Assembly (NCBI RefSeq): GCF_003545715.1
Contig: NZ_QVNU01000006.1
Location: 393,987 to 457,986 of the forward strand
Direction: 5' to 3'
Length of the DNA stretch: 64,000 nucleotides
Source: Taibaiella koreensis
Lineage (GTDB): Bacteria; Bacteroidota; Bacteroidia; Chitinophagales; Chitinophagaceae
Part shown: positions 16,190 through 24,415 of the stretch, piece after piece
How positions within the stretch are numbered: the stretch's first letter is position 1
How the letters are laid out: each line of letters begins with the position of its first letter
Made by a program: the position numbers and the translations under genes
The notes under the pieces: generated by a model
The model's database searches: none
The model's input: the letters and a program-made list of their open reading frames with translations, nothing else
What the model was told of the DNA's origin: nothing

Positions 16190-18466
16190 CTACTTTTTAT
16201 CCAGGCTGGAAAGAATAAGATCGGTAAGATCGAAGCGGGGAAAATCGCCTGTATTGTTCAACAGGATAACGAGGTCTCCCTTACCTTCCACTTGCGCCAG
16301 CATCGTATAACAGCCGAAGTCTGTACCGGGATGATAACGCACTTTATCCTTCGACGATATGGCAAACAGGCCCTTGTCCGTCATCCAGCCATAGCCGTAG
16401 CCCGCATTCCAGTCGATATAGCTTGCCTTCGGCTCATACATCAAGGCCCGTTCCTGCGCTGTCAGCAGCTTGCCGCTTTGCAGGCCTTTATACCAGAGCC
16501 ATAGGTCCCAGGCGGTACTGGTAATGCCGCCGGCGCCGGCAAGATTGGTCACCGGGTAATCTTTTTCCGGCTCGCCATACAGGTAGCCCCGTACCGTATT
16601 GTCTTGCTGCGGCGCCCAACCCAGATAGGTTTCGTGCATACCCAACGGTGTAAAAATGCGTTCACTTAAGATCGTGGCAAAGTCTTTCTGCTCCAGGGTT
16701 TCTGCCAGGAAGGCCAATAGCATATAACCCGAATTGGAATAGTGCAGCGTAGCCACACTATCGGCTTCAAGCGGATCGCTGCAAAAACGGCCGATGATAT
16801 CCTGCCGGGGCAATGGCCGGTCCATCAGCGCTGTAATATAAGCCGGGTTGCCGGTACAGTTAGGCAGACCGGAAGTATGTGTCAGCAGCTGCGATACCGT
16901 AATACCGGGATGCTTGTACCCCGGCAAATAGCGACCGACCGGTGCGTCCAGGGCAAGCTTACCTTCCCTTGCGAGCTGCAGGATCACGATCGCCGTAAAG
17001 GCTTTGGAAAGCGAGCCGATACGGTAACGGGTATGCTTATCTGCAATCCTTTTCGCTGTACGATCGGCATAGCCGTAGCTTTTGTCCAGCACCAGCTGGT
17101 CGTTATGTACGACAAATGCCGTTCCGTTGAATTGGCCCCGCCCGGCATAAAACGACAACAGCGAGTCGATCTCTCCCGGCTGTTTCTGCCACTGCTTCAT
17201 CGACCGGGCTGCGCTTTGCTTCAGGTTATTGCTTTCATTGGCCGCATTGATCCTCCTAATCACCGTATCTACCGGGAAGTCGGGCAACACGATGGTATAG
17301 TTTTTCCAGAATTGTGTGTCCGGCGCTATCTCCTGGTGCTCGATAAACTTACCATTACCCAGTATTGTGGTTGCGGGGAAAGGGTTGCTGTGCATAGTAT
17401 CGATCCCGGTAGTAACATAATCGACGGTTGCGTCGGCGGTAAAATCGTACTGCCGGCGCTTGCTTCGGAACCGGAGCACTGTATTGTTGCGCACGTTGGA
17501 CAATACCCATTTGTCGCCCATGGCCCGGTATTCAATATGATTTTCCTCTTTTTTCAGCTGGATGGACAAGCCCATCAATTGTAGCAGGCCCCGGTAAGCC
17601 AGGCTGCCATATTGCGCATAAGCCAGCCCCCTGGGGCTAAGTCCGTAGTCCATGGCCACAATGATATCGTCCTGCGTCAGTATATAGATCGTACCCCGGT
17701 AAAGCGATTCGTGTAGCCCTTCGATCTGGTCAAAATCAATCTTGTAAGCCTGCTGCCCCTTGTAGTTGACCACGCCGTCCAGCGTGAAACGATGTTTGCG
17801 TAGCCCCTTCTTATCCAGTAGCGGGTGGTCGGCCACCCGTTGCAACGCATCGTATTCAAAAAGCGATTCCGGCCGTAATCCCAGATCAATACCATGCGAT
17901 TGTTGCTCATCTTTGAGCGCCCGCATTTTTTCAAGGCGCAGCTGGCTGGTCTTCGGACTGCCGTAGCCATAATGATAAATATCGAATACGGCCTCAGACA
18001 GCTGAATATAAGCTGCATCCCTTTTTGTGGCTACCCGGTAAAAGCCGTGCTGCACATGTCCCCGCGCCAGGTAATGCGCCGGTATAGCCTTAATGGCTCT
18101 TTGTACGATGGACAAGGCGCTCACATCCCGGATTACGACTTCGGTAAGCATCGTAGGATCAGTAGCCATATTAATATGCAGGTTGCCCCAACCGGCCGCC
18201 CCGGTTAAGGCCGTCTTTTGCAATGCATAACCGAGCATGCTGCAATACAGGAAATCGGCCGGCGCCGGCAGGTAAAGCACAAAACGGCCTTCTCTATTGG
18301 TTATGGTCCCGTTGCCCTTCTGGTCGCCAACACTGACGCCTTCCAGCGGGGCTCCGCTGACACTGTCGGTCACAATACCGCTCACTGGTGTTGTTGCCGG
18401 CTGGCCGGAGACAGTCCCGGCGGTAAGGCCAAGTAAAAATAGCAACAAGCAATGGTATCGGATCAT
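16190..18466 (-). CDS. CarboxypepD_reg-like domain fused to class C beta-lactamase-type serine hydrolase
   Basis: The 758-residue protein has a signal peptide (MIRYHCLLLFLLGLTAGTVSGQ). Next is a carboxypeptidase-regulatory-like beta-sandwich (residues ~27-115: VSGIVTDSVSGAPLEGVSV), then an unassigned ~270-residue beta-rich region. The C-terminal ~350 residues are a penicillin-binding/serine hydrolase domain. Its catalytic motifs are GSLSKAFTA near residue 490 (SxxK), HYSNSGY (YxN) and YHPGTDFG (HxG in place of KTG). The regulatory domain is common in Bacteroidota TonB receptors but less so on hydrolases. It is predicted periplasmic or outer-membrane associated, with peptidase or esterase activity and unknown substrate. 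Confidence 0.88.
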   Translation of the reverse strand: MIRYHCLLLFLLGLTAGTVSGQPATTPVSGIVTDSVSGAPLEGVSVGDQKGNGTITNREGRFVLYLPAPADFLYCSMLGYALQKTALTGAAGWGNLHINMATDPTMLTEVVIRDVSALSIVQRAIKAIPAHYLARGHVQHGFYRVATKRDAAYIQLSEAVFDIYHYGYGSPKTSQLRLEKMRALKDEQQSHGIDLGLRPESLFEYDALQRVADHPLLDKKGLRKHRFTLDGVVNYKGQQAYKIDFDQIEGLHESLYRGTIYILTQDDIIVAMDYGLSPRGLAYAQYGSLAYRGLLQLMGLSIQLKKEENHIEYRAMGDKWVLSNVRNNTVLRFRSKRRQYDFTADATVDYVTTGIDTMHSNPFPATTILGNGKFIEHQEIAPDTQFWKNYTIVLPDFPVDTVIRRINAANESNNLKQSAARSMKQWQKQPGEIDSLLSFYAGRGQFNGTAFVVHNDQLVLDKSYGYADRTAKRIADKHTRYRIGSLSKAFTAIVILQLAREGKLALDAPVGRYLPGYKHPGITVSQLLTHTSGLPNCTGNPAYITALMDRPLPRQDIIGRFCSDPLEADSVATLHYSNSGYMLLAFLAETLEQKDFATILSERIFTPLGMHETYLGWAPQQDNTVRGYLYGEPEKDYPVTNLAGAGGITSTAWDLWLWYKGLQSGKLLTAQERALMYEPKASYIDWNAGYGYGWMTDKGLFAISSKDKVRYHPGTDFGCYTMLAQVEGKGDLVILLNNTGDFPRFDLTDLILSSLDKK

Positions 18467-18618
18467 GGTTTAATTTTAGCCTATATCGTTGCTGATCGCC
18501 AAAGGTTACAGGAATGCCGGTATCTTGTCCCTAACGCAAAACGGGGGATTTTGCGGGCAGATTAAACTTTTCTCAACCTGGTTGATCAAAAAAACAAAAC
18601 CGATATAATCCCTGATTT

Positions 18619-19299
18619 ATGAAAAGCTTTACCTATATCCTTTTCCCGCTGTTTTTCCTGGCGCTTGCAGCCAATGCCCAGGATGAGACCAACACGCCCG
18701 ACGGCGACGAATATGTTAATTACCGGCAACACAACACCTTCCGGCTGCTTGAGCATCCCAGGACGCAAACGGGCATCCACGGCGTTACCACCCCCTTTAT
18801 GAAACAACAATCCTTTGGCGCCAGCGTTGATATGCAGACCTGGTATACAGAAGACTTGTCGGTCGGTCTCAGTTTCACCATAACCGGGCGTAAGGTAACG
18901 CCCTCTTTCGGCTATGCTATCGGGCAGCCGCTGCTTACTTATTACGACATCAGCCTGTTCAACGAATTCAAGGTACAGCAATGGGGCCGGTTGCAGGCTG
19001 CGGTACGACTCTACACCGGCTTTGCCGCTTTTCACCTGGCCGACAATTCGATCCAGGTTCCCTACACCTGGTACGACGAGAATGGTTTTGCTTACGAAGG
19101 CGAAAGGGCGCTGTCGATCGACAACAATTACTTTATGCGCGTGGCGCCGGCTTTTGTGCTGCGCTATAGCATAACACCCGGTATACAGATCGAAGGCAGC
19201 GCAGCGTACAACTTCTTTATCGGCAATGCCCATTTTGGCAGCAGCAAGGATTTTAACAACTATATGGCCCAGCTTGGGGTAAGGGTAGATATAAATTAA
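18619..19299 (+). CDS. Secreted outer-membrane-type protein of unknown function
   Basis: The 226-residue protein starts with a signal peptide (MKSFTYILFPLFFLALAANAQ). A polar region is followed by repeated amphipathic strands (FGASVDMQTWYTEDLSVGLSF, LQAAVRLYTGFAAFHL, GIQIEGSAAYNFFIGN, MAQLGVRVDIN), which suggests a small outer-membrane barrel. There is no named family match by eye. It is divergent from the serine hydrolase and shares a 150-bp intergenic region with it. Confidence 0.72.
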   Translation: MKSFTYILFPLFFLALAANAQDETNTPDGDEYVNYRQHNTFRLLEHPRTQTGIHGVTTPFMKQQSFGASVDMQTWYTEDLSVGLSFTITGRKVTPSFGYAIGQPLLTYYDISLFNEFKVQQWGRLQAAVRLYTGFAAFHLADNSIQVPYTWYDENGFAYEGERALSIDNNYFMRVAPAFVLRYSITPGIQIEGSAAYNFFIGNAHFGSSKDFNNYMAQLGVRVDIN

Positions 19300-19350
19300 G
19301 CCTTACGAGGCTGTCTCAAGGCCTCAAGCAAACAAAAGCGCTTTTTTTGT

Positions 19351-19358
19351 TATTTTTG
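19351..19358 (+). promoter_or_regulatory. -7 promoter element of the acyltransferase gene
   Basis: TATTTTTG is a full match to TAnnTTTG. Predicted transcription starts near 19364, so translation should begin downstream of that. This favours the TTG codon at 19392. Confidence 0.45.
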
Positions 19359-19391
19359 CCCTGCTTTTTCATCATAAACACGCAATCGTCC

Positions 19392-20267
19392 TTGAGAGCT
19401 GTCTTCTATTACCTTTCCCTGCCCTTCCTGTACCTGCTTTCGCTATTGCCTTTTCCCTTATTTTACGCGCTTTCCGACTTGTTTTACCTGATCCTCTTTT
19501 ACATGGTTGGCTATCGCAAAGGATTGGTATTGCAAAACCTGCAGCGTTCTTTCCCGGAAAAGACAGAAGTAGAGCTGAAGAAGATCCGCCGGAAGTTTTA
19601 CCGTCATCTCTGCGATCTTTTCCTGGAAACGTTCAAGACCCTGACCATAAGCCGTGCGGCCATGCTGCGCCATTGCAGCTTTGAACCCGCCTCGAAGCAA
19701 TTACTCAACGACTATGCTGCGCAGGGACAAAGCGTGATCCTGGTGATGGGACACCAGGGCAACTGGGAATGGGCGGGCAATACCTGCAGCCTCGAAGTGC
19801 CCGGCTCCCAGCTATACGTGATCTACCACCCCCTGGCCAATCCGTACATGAACGGCCTGATCACCAAAATGCGCCGCCGTTTCGGCACCGACCTGATCGC
19901 CATGAAAGATACCTTCAAGGAAATGGTGGCACACCGGTCGCAGGTGACCACTACGGCCTTTATCGCCGATCAGACGCCCCAACCCGACAATGCGCACTGG
20001 ATGACCTTTCTCCACCAGGATACGCCTGTATTTCTGGGTACCGAGCGGATTGCCCGTAAGCTCAAATATCCCGTAGTGTATGCTTTTGTAAGAAAAGTTA
20101 AGCGGGGTTACTATCAAATTCATGTAGAAAATCTATTTGAAAACCCGGCCACTACAGGCGATGGCGAGATTACTGAGGCTCATACGCACCGCCTAGAGCA
20201 AGACATCATGATGCAGCCCGAAACCTGGCTATGGTCGCATCGCCGCTGGAAACATAAACGGCCGTAA
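19392..20267 (+). CDS. Lipid A / lysophospholipid acyltransferase (LpxL/HtrB family)
   Basis: The protein has a hydrophobic N-terminal anchor and the acyltransferase motif GHQGNWEWAG (HxxxxE) near residue 130. A later ADQTPQPDNAHW stretch is also conserved in LpxL-type late acyltransferases. These enzymes transfer a secondary acyl chain from acyl-ACP to lipid A precursors, or to aminolipids in some Bacteroidota, at the inner membrane. The longest frame begins with ATG at 19347, but that ATG precedes a TATTTTTG promoter element. I place the start at TTG 19392 (RAVFYYLSLPFLYLL follows), and the 16 upstream residues are doubtful. The desaturase gene lies 99 bp downstream. Confidence 0.87.
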   Translation: MRAVFYYLSLPFLYLLSLLPFPLFYALSDLFYLILFYMVGYRKGLVLQNLQRSFPEKTEVELKKIRRKFYRHLCDLFLETFKTLTISRAAMLRHCSFEPASKQLLNDYAAQGQSVILVMGHQGNWEWAGNTCSLEVPGSQLYVIYHPLANPYMNGLITKMRRRFGTDLIAMKDTFKEMVAHRSQVTTTAFIADQTPQPDNAHWMTFLHQDTPVFLGTERIARKLKYPVVYAFVRKVKRGYYQIHVENLFENPATTGDGEITEAHTHRLEQDIMMQPETWLWSHRRWKHKRP

Positions 20268-20366
20268 AATTTCATGTAGGGTAATTAAGCGGTGAATTGT
20301 CTAATAAAAACAGGATCTTTACCGTTATGTTAGTATCTTAGTCAGACCAATATTACAATAAGTATC

Positions 20367-21416
20367 ATGTTAGTAACTGAAGCGTCGGAACCGAAGCCCC
20401 TCAGGAAGGGAAAAGAGTTGATCCTGGCTACCAAGGCTTTTGCCAAAGAAGACCGGCAGAAGAGCTGGTGGTACATGCTATCGACCTTTGTCCTGATGCT
20501 GGGAGCCATGTCTGTAGCGCTTTTTGCGCCCTGGCTGTGGCTTCAGCTGGTGGCAGGTATTGCCCAGGGACTCATTATTGTCCGTTTCTTCGTCATTTAT
20601 CACGACTACCTTCATCATACCATTCTTCAAAAATCGCCGCTGGCCAATGCCATCATGACGGCCTTCGGCATCTATATCCTGGCGCCAAAAAGCATCTGGA
20701 AACGGTCGCACGATTACCACCACAGCCACAATTCCAAGCTCTTCAGCGCAAGCATCGGCTCGTATCCGGTTGCTACACGTCGCAAATTTGAGACCATGAG
20801 CACCAAAGAACGCCGGGAATACCTGATGATCCGGCACCCGCTCACGATCCTGCTGGGCTATTTTTCCATGTTCATGTTCGGCATGTGCATCAATTCGCTG
20901 CTCAGCAGCCCGCGCCGTCACCTGGACTCCCTACTGTCACTTATCCTGCATGCCGCATTCATCACCGTAACCATCCTGTTCCTAGGTGCAACATCCTGGC
21001 TGGCCGGCATTATGATCCCGTTTTTCATTTCCACGGCCATCGGCGCTTATCTTTTTTATGCCCAACACAACTTTCCCGGTGTGATCTTCAAATCCAACCA
21101 GGACTGGGCCTACGAGACCGCGGCCCTGCAGTCGTCGAGCTATATGAAGACCAACGGCTTCTGGCGCTGGGTTACGGCCAACATCGGCTACCACCATATT
21201 CACCACCTCAATTCCCGCATTCCCTTTTATCGCCTGCCCGAGGTAATGCAGGCCCTGCCCGAATTGCAGCAGCCTAAGATAACCACCCTTTCCATCAAGG
21301 ATATCGCCGCCTGCCTGCGTCTTAAAGTATGGGATCCTGAGCTGCAGCAAATGGTAGGTCTCGCAGCAGGCCAGCCGGTATGCCTGACGGCCAAAAAAGC
21401 TGGCGCCGCCATTTAG
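20367..21416 (+). CDS. Membrane fatty acid desaturase
   Basis: The 349-residue polytopic protein has the three histidine boxes of the di-iron membrane desaturases: HDYLHH at residues 79-84, HDYHHSH starting at residue 115, and YHHIHHLNSRIPFYRLPE near residue 276. These ligate two irons that use O2 to introduce a double bond in an acyl chain. Hydrophobic pairs flank the boxes as expected. Its location just after a lipid acyltransferase suggests both affect membrane lipid composition. Regiospecificity cannot be read from sequence. Confidence 0.9.
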   Translation: MLVTEASEPKPLRKGKELILATKAFAKEDRQKSWWYMLSTFVLMLGAMSVALFAPWLWLQLVAGIAQGLIIVRFFVIYHDYLHHTILQKSPLANAIMTAFGIYILAPKSIWKRSHDYHHSHNSKLFSASIGSYPVATRRKFETMSTKERREYLMIRHPLTILLGYFSMFMFGMCINSLLSSPRRHLDSLLSLILHAAFITVTILFLGATSWLAGIMIPFFISTAIGAYLFYAQHNFPGVIFKSNQDWAYETAALQSSSYMKTNGFWRWVTANIGYHHIHHLNSRIPFYRLPEVMQALPELQQPKITTLSIKDIAACLRLKVWDPELQQMVGLAAGQPVCLTAKKAGAAI

Positions 21417-21458
21417 GCACATTACCAATTTCAATAAGCCGGTTTGCCCCGCTATCCG

Positions 21459-21466
21459 TATTTTTG
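21459..21466 (+). promoter_or_regulatory. -7 promoter element before the DUF1684 gene
   Basis: TATTTTTG matches TAnnTTTG exactly. Transcription would start near 21472, giving a leader of only about 13 nt before ATG 21485. Confidence 0.45.
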
Positions 21467-21484
21467 AAAAAATAAAAACGCGGC

Positions 21485-22078
21485 ATGAAAGGCATTCTAT
21501 TTTGCATCCTTTGCCTGCCGGGCTTCGGCGCCCTGGCACAAAAAAATTATAAAGATTCCCTGCAGGAGCACCGCCGGCAATATACCGCCGACCTCTATCC
21601 TATTATTAAAGACGATACGGCATTCCTGTCCTTTTTTCCGGCCAATCGACAAATGGTCGTTACCGCCACCGTGGAGCAGCTGACCAATGAGAAGCCCTTT
21701 AAGCTGACCACCTCATCGGGAAAAACCAAAGAGGCGCAGAAATACGCTTTGCTGCGCTTCTCGCTCAACGGCAAGCCTTACCAGCTATATGCATACCAGC
21801 TCCTGGCGCTCAAAGAAAAGGCGGAGACCGCCAATGAGCTGTTCCTGCCCTTTATCGATCCCACTTGTGGCAAAGAAAGCTATGGCGGTGGGCGATACAT
21901 CGACCTGCAGCTGACAGATATACACGAAGGCAGGATCGTAATCGACTTCAACAAAGCGTATAATCCTTACTGTGCCTTTACAACCGGATACAATTGCCCC
22001 ATACCGCCCAGGGAGAATAGCCTGCCTGTTGCCATTAAAGCCGGGGAGCGCTACCGTCCGGCACATTTCAAACATTGA
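21485..22078 (+). CDS. DUF1684-domain secreted protein
   Basis: The 197-residue protein has a signal peptide (MKGILFCILCLPGFGALAQ). It then shows the DUF1684 core, including FLPFIDPTCGKESYGGGRYIDL, VIDFNKAYNPYCAF and the ending CPIPPRENSLPVAIKAGE. The family is widespread and conserved but biochemically uncharacterised. Most members are about 200 residues and exported or periplasmic, and this one is full length. Immediately downstream is a heptanucleotide repeat tract leading into the M3 peptidase gene. Confidence 0.9.
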   Translation: MKGILFCILCLPGFGALAQKNYKDSLQEHRRQYTADLYPIIKDDTAFLSFFPANRQMVVTATVEQLTNEKPFKLTTSSGKTKEAQKYALLRFSLNGKPYQLYAYQLLALKEKAETANELFLPFIDPTCGKESYGGGRYIDLQLTDIHEGRIVIDFNKAYNPYCAFTTGYNCPIPPRENSLPVAIKAGERYRPAHFKH

Positions 22079-22085
22079 TTGTATT

Positions 22086-22285
22086 AGGTACCAAGTACCA
22101 AGTACCAAGTATCAGTACCTAATACTCAATACCTAATACCTAATACCCAATACCCAATACCTAATACCTAATACCTAATACTCAATACCTAATATCCAAT
22201 ACCTAATACCTAATACTAATACCTAATACCTAATACCACTTACATCTCATATCTAACGTCTAACATCTAACGTCTAATATCTAAC
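22086..22285. repeat. Heptanucleotide tandem repeat array abutting a start codon
   Basis: The spacer between the DUF1684 and M3 peptidase genes is almost wholly built of 7-bp units in three blocks. About four copies of AAGTACC start at 22086. About 17 copies of AATACCT with single-base variants (AATACCC, AATACTC, AATATCC, one 6-bp unit) follow. After a short junction come five copies of RTCTAAY. The last unit ends directly at ATG 22286. A related array lies at 51418-51507. Such a tract should be prone to slippage. Confidence 0.9.
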
Positions 22286-24304
22286 ATGAACATACTACTG
22301 CAACCTTTCCAGACCCCTTTTGAGAGTGTACCTTTTGACCAGATCAAAGAAGAAGATTACCAACCGGCTATACTGCAGCTGATTGAAGCGGCGAAAGAGG
22401 AGATCCAGATGATCGTCGGCAACGAAGCAACGCCTGATTTTGACAATACCATCGCTGTGCTCGAAGGCGCTGGCAAGCAGCTCAACCGTGTAACCGAGGC
22501 TTTTTTCAACCTTACATCAGCCGAAACCAGCGACTACCTGGAAAAAGTACAGGAAGAGGTGTCGCCATTGCTGGCGGAATACGGCAATGACATCACCTTA
22601 AACGAGGGCCTCTTCCGGAAAGTAAAATACGTGGTCGAACATACGGATCAAACCCGCCTGAGCGGAGAAGAACGGCGCCTGCTCGACAAGACCTATAAAA
22701 GCTTTACCCGTAACGGCGCGCTGCTGGACGAGGCTGCCAAGGAAAGACTACGCAGCATAGATAAAGAGCTGGCCCAGCTGAAGGTAAAATTTTCGCAGAA
22801 TGTGCTGCAGGAGACCAATGCCTATAGCCTGCACCTCACCAGCGAAGCGGATATTGCCGGCCTGCCGGATTCGATCAGGGCACAGGCCCGCCAGGAGGCC
22901 GAAAAGCGCAAGCTCGAAGGCTGGGTCGTTACCCTGCAATACCCGAGCCTTGTTCCCTTCCTTACCTTCGCGGCCAACAGGGAACGGCGCAAAGAGCTGC
23001 ACCTCGCCAATGGCCAAAAAGCCTTTAAAAACAATGAATACAACAATGAGGAAAACATAAGGCGCATCGTGCAATTGCGCGACGAAAGGGCGAGGCTCCT
23101 GGGCTTCGGTTCTCATGCTGCCTTCGTGCTGGAAGAGCGCATGGCTTCCCAACCGGATGCCGTATTCGATTTTCTAAACGACTTGCTGCATAAGGCCAAA
23201 GCGCACGCAGGTAAAGATGTGGCGGCGTTACAGCCGCTGGCTATAAAAGATGGCGTCGATACCATGATGCCCTACGACCATGCTTACTACGCCGAACGCC
23301 TGCGGGAACAGCAATATGACTATTCCGAAGAGGAGCTGAAACCTTACTTCCCGCTGCAGCAGGTGCTTCAAGCTGCTTTTGACGCAGCAGGTAAGCTGTA
23401 TGGCCTTAGCTTTAAGGAGCGCAACGACATTGCGACCTACCACGAAGAGGTGACCGTATACGAGGTAATGGAAAACGGGCAGCACAAGGCGCTGCTGTAT
23501 ACCGATTGGCATCCCCGCGAAGGCAAGCGCGCCGGCGCCTGGATGACCTCATTCAAAGGACAAAGCAAAAGCAAGGGTGCCGATCACCGACCGCATATTT
23601 CTATCGTGTGCAATTTTTCCCGGCCTGCAGGTGAGACACCTTCCTTACTTACCTTCAACGAAGTCACTACGCTGTTCCATGAATTTGGTCATGCACTCCA
23701 CGGCATGCTGGCCGATACCGTTTACGAAACATTGAGCGGCACAAATGTCTACTGGGACTTTGTGGAGCTGCCCTCGCAGTTCATGGAGAACTATTGCTAC
23801 CAGAAAGAATTCCTGTCCACGTTTGCCCGCCACTATGAGACAGGCGCGATATTGCCTGAAGAAAAGATTGATAAGATCGTGGCCTCAGCCAATTTCATGG
23901 AAGGCTACCAGACCATGCGTCAGCTTTCGTTTGGCTTGCTCGACATGGCTTACCATACCGGTAAGCTGCAGGCTAATGAAAGCATAGAAGCCTTTGAAAA
24001 ACTGACAACACAAGAAACCCAACTGTATCCCACGATCTCCGGAACGGCACAGAGCCCCTCTTTTTCACACATCTTCCCGGGCGGCTATTCTTCGGGGTAC
24101 TATAGCTACAAATGGTCGGAAGTACTGGATGCCGATGCTTTTGCCTATTTCAAAGAGACAGGCATCTTTAGTCCCGAAACGGCGGCTAAATTCAAAACCC
24201 TGCTGAGCAAGGGCGGCACCGAAGATCCAATGGACTTGTATGTAGCTTTCCGTGGCCGGAAACCGACGGTAGACGCGCTGCTGGAACGAGCGGGATTAAA
24301 ATAG
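22286..24304 (+). CDS. M3-family zinc metallopeptidase (oligopeptidase A / dipeptidyl carboxypeptidase type)
   Basis: The 672-residue cytoplasmic protein is full length for the M3 family. It carries the zinc motif FHEFGHALHGM (HExxH) near residue 465, and a downstream glutamate in the WDFVELPSQFMENY segment completes metal binding. The helical N-terminal lid and the C-terminal GGYSSGYYSYKWSEVLDADAF motif are conserved in this family. It degrades short peptides, for example those left by larger proteases or cleaved signal peptides. Its start codon directly touches a heptanucleotide repeat array, so its 5' leader length may vary between strains. Confidence 0.93.
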   Translation: MNILLQPFQTPFESVPFDQIKEEDYQPAILQLIEAAKEEIQMIVGNEATPDFDNTIAVLEGAGKQLNRVTEAFFNLTSAETSDYLEKVQEEVSPLLAEYGNDITLNEGLFRKVKYVVEHTDQTRLSGEERRLLDKTYKSFTRNGALLDEAAKERLRSIDKELAQLKVKFSQNVLQETNAYSLHLTSEADIAGLPDSIRAQARQEAEKRKLEGWVVTLQYPSLVPFLTFAANRERRKELHLANGQKAFKNNEYNNEENIRRIVQLRDERARLLGFGSHAAFVLEERMASQPDAVFDFLNDLLHKAKAHAGKDVAALQPLAIKDGVDTMMPYDHAYYAERLREQQYDYSEEELKPYFPLQQVLQAAFDAAGKLYGLSFKERNDIATYHEEVTVYEVMENGQHKALLYTDWHPREGKRAGAWMTSFKGQSKSKGADHRPHISIVCNFSRPAGETPSLLTFNEVTTLFHEFGHALHGMLADTVYETLSGTNVYWDFVELPSQFMENYCYQKEFLSTFARHYETGAILPEEKIDKIVASANFMEGYQTMRQLSFGLLDMAYHTGKLQANESIEAFEKLTTQETQLYPTISGTAQSPSFSHIFPGGYSSGYYSYKWSEVLDADAFAYFKETGIFSPETAAKFKTLLSKGGTEDPMDLYVAFRGRKPTVDALLERAGLK

Positions 24305-24320
24305 CTGTAAGCAATTTAAG

Positions 24321-24357
24321 ATTAAGGCCCGGTTTAAATGATAAACCGGGCCTTAAT
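24321..24357. terminator. Bidirectional terminator between convergent genes
   Basis: Perfect 16-bp stem ATTAAGGCCCGGTTTA / TAAACCGGGCCTTAAT with a five-base loop. It lies between the M3 peptidase (ends 24304) and the giant leftward gene (ends 24416), so it may serve both. Confidence 0.8.
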
Positions 24358-24415
24358 GTTTCACGCAACAAATGGCCATCGGTGCTGCCATCCTTCCCCA
24401 CCCGCTCAGCTGCTT

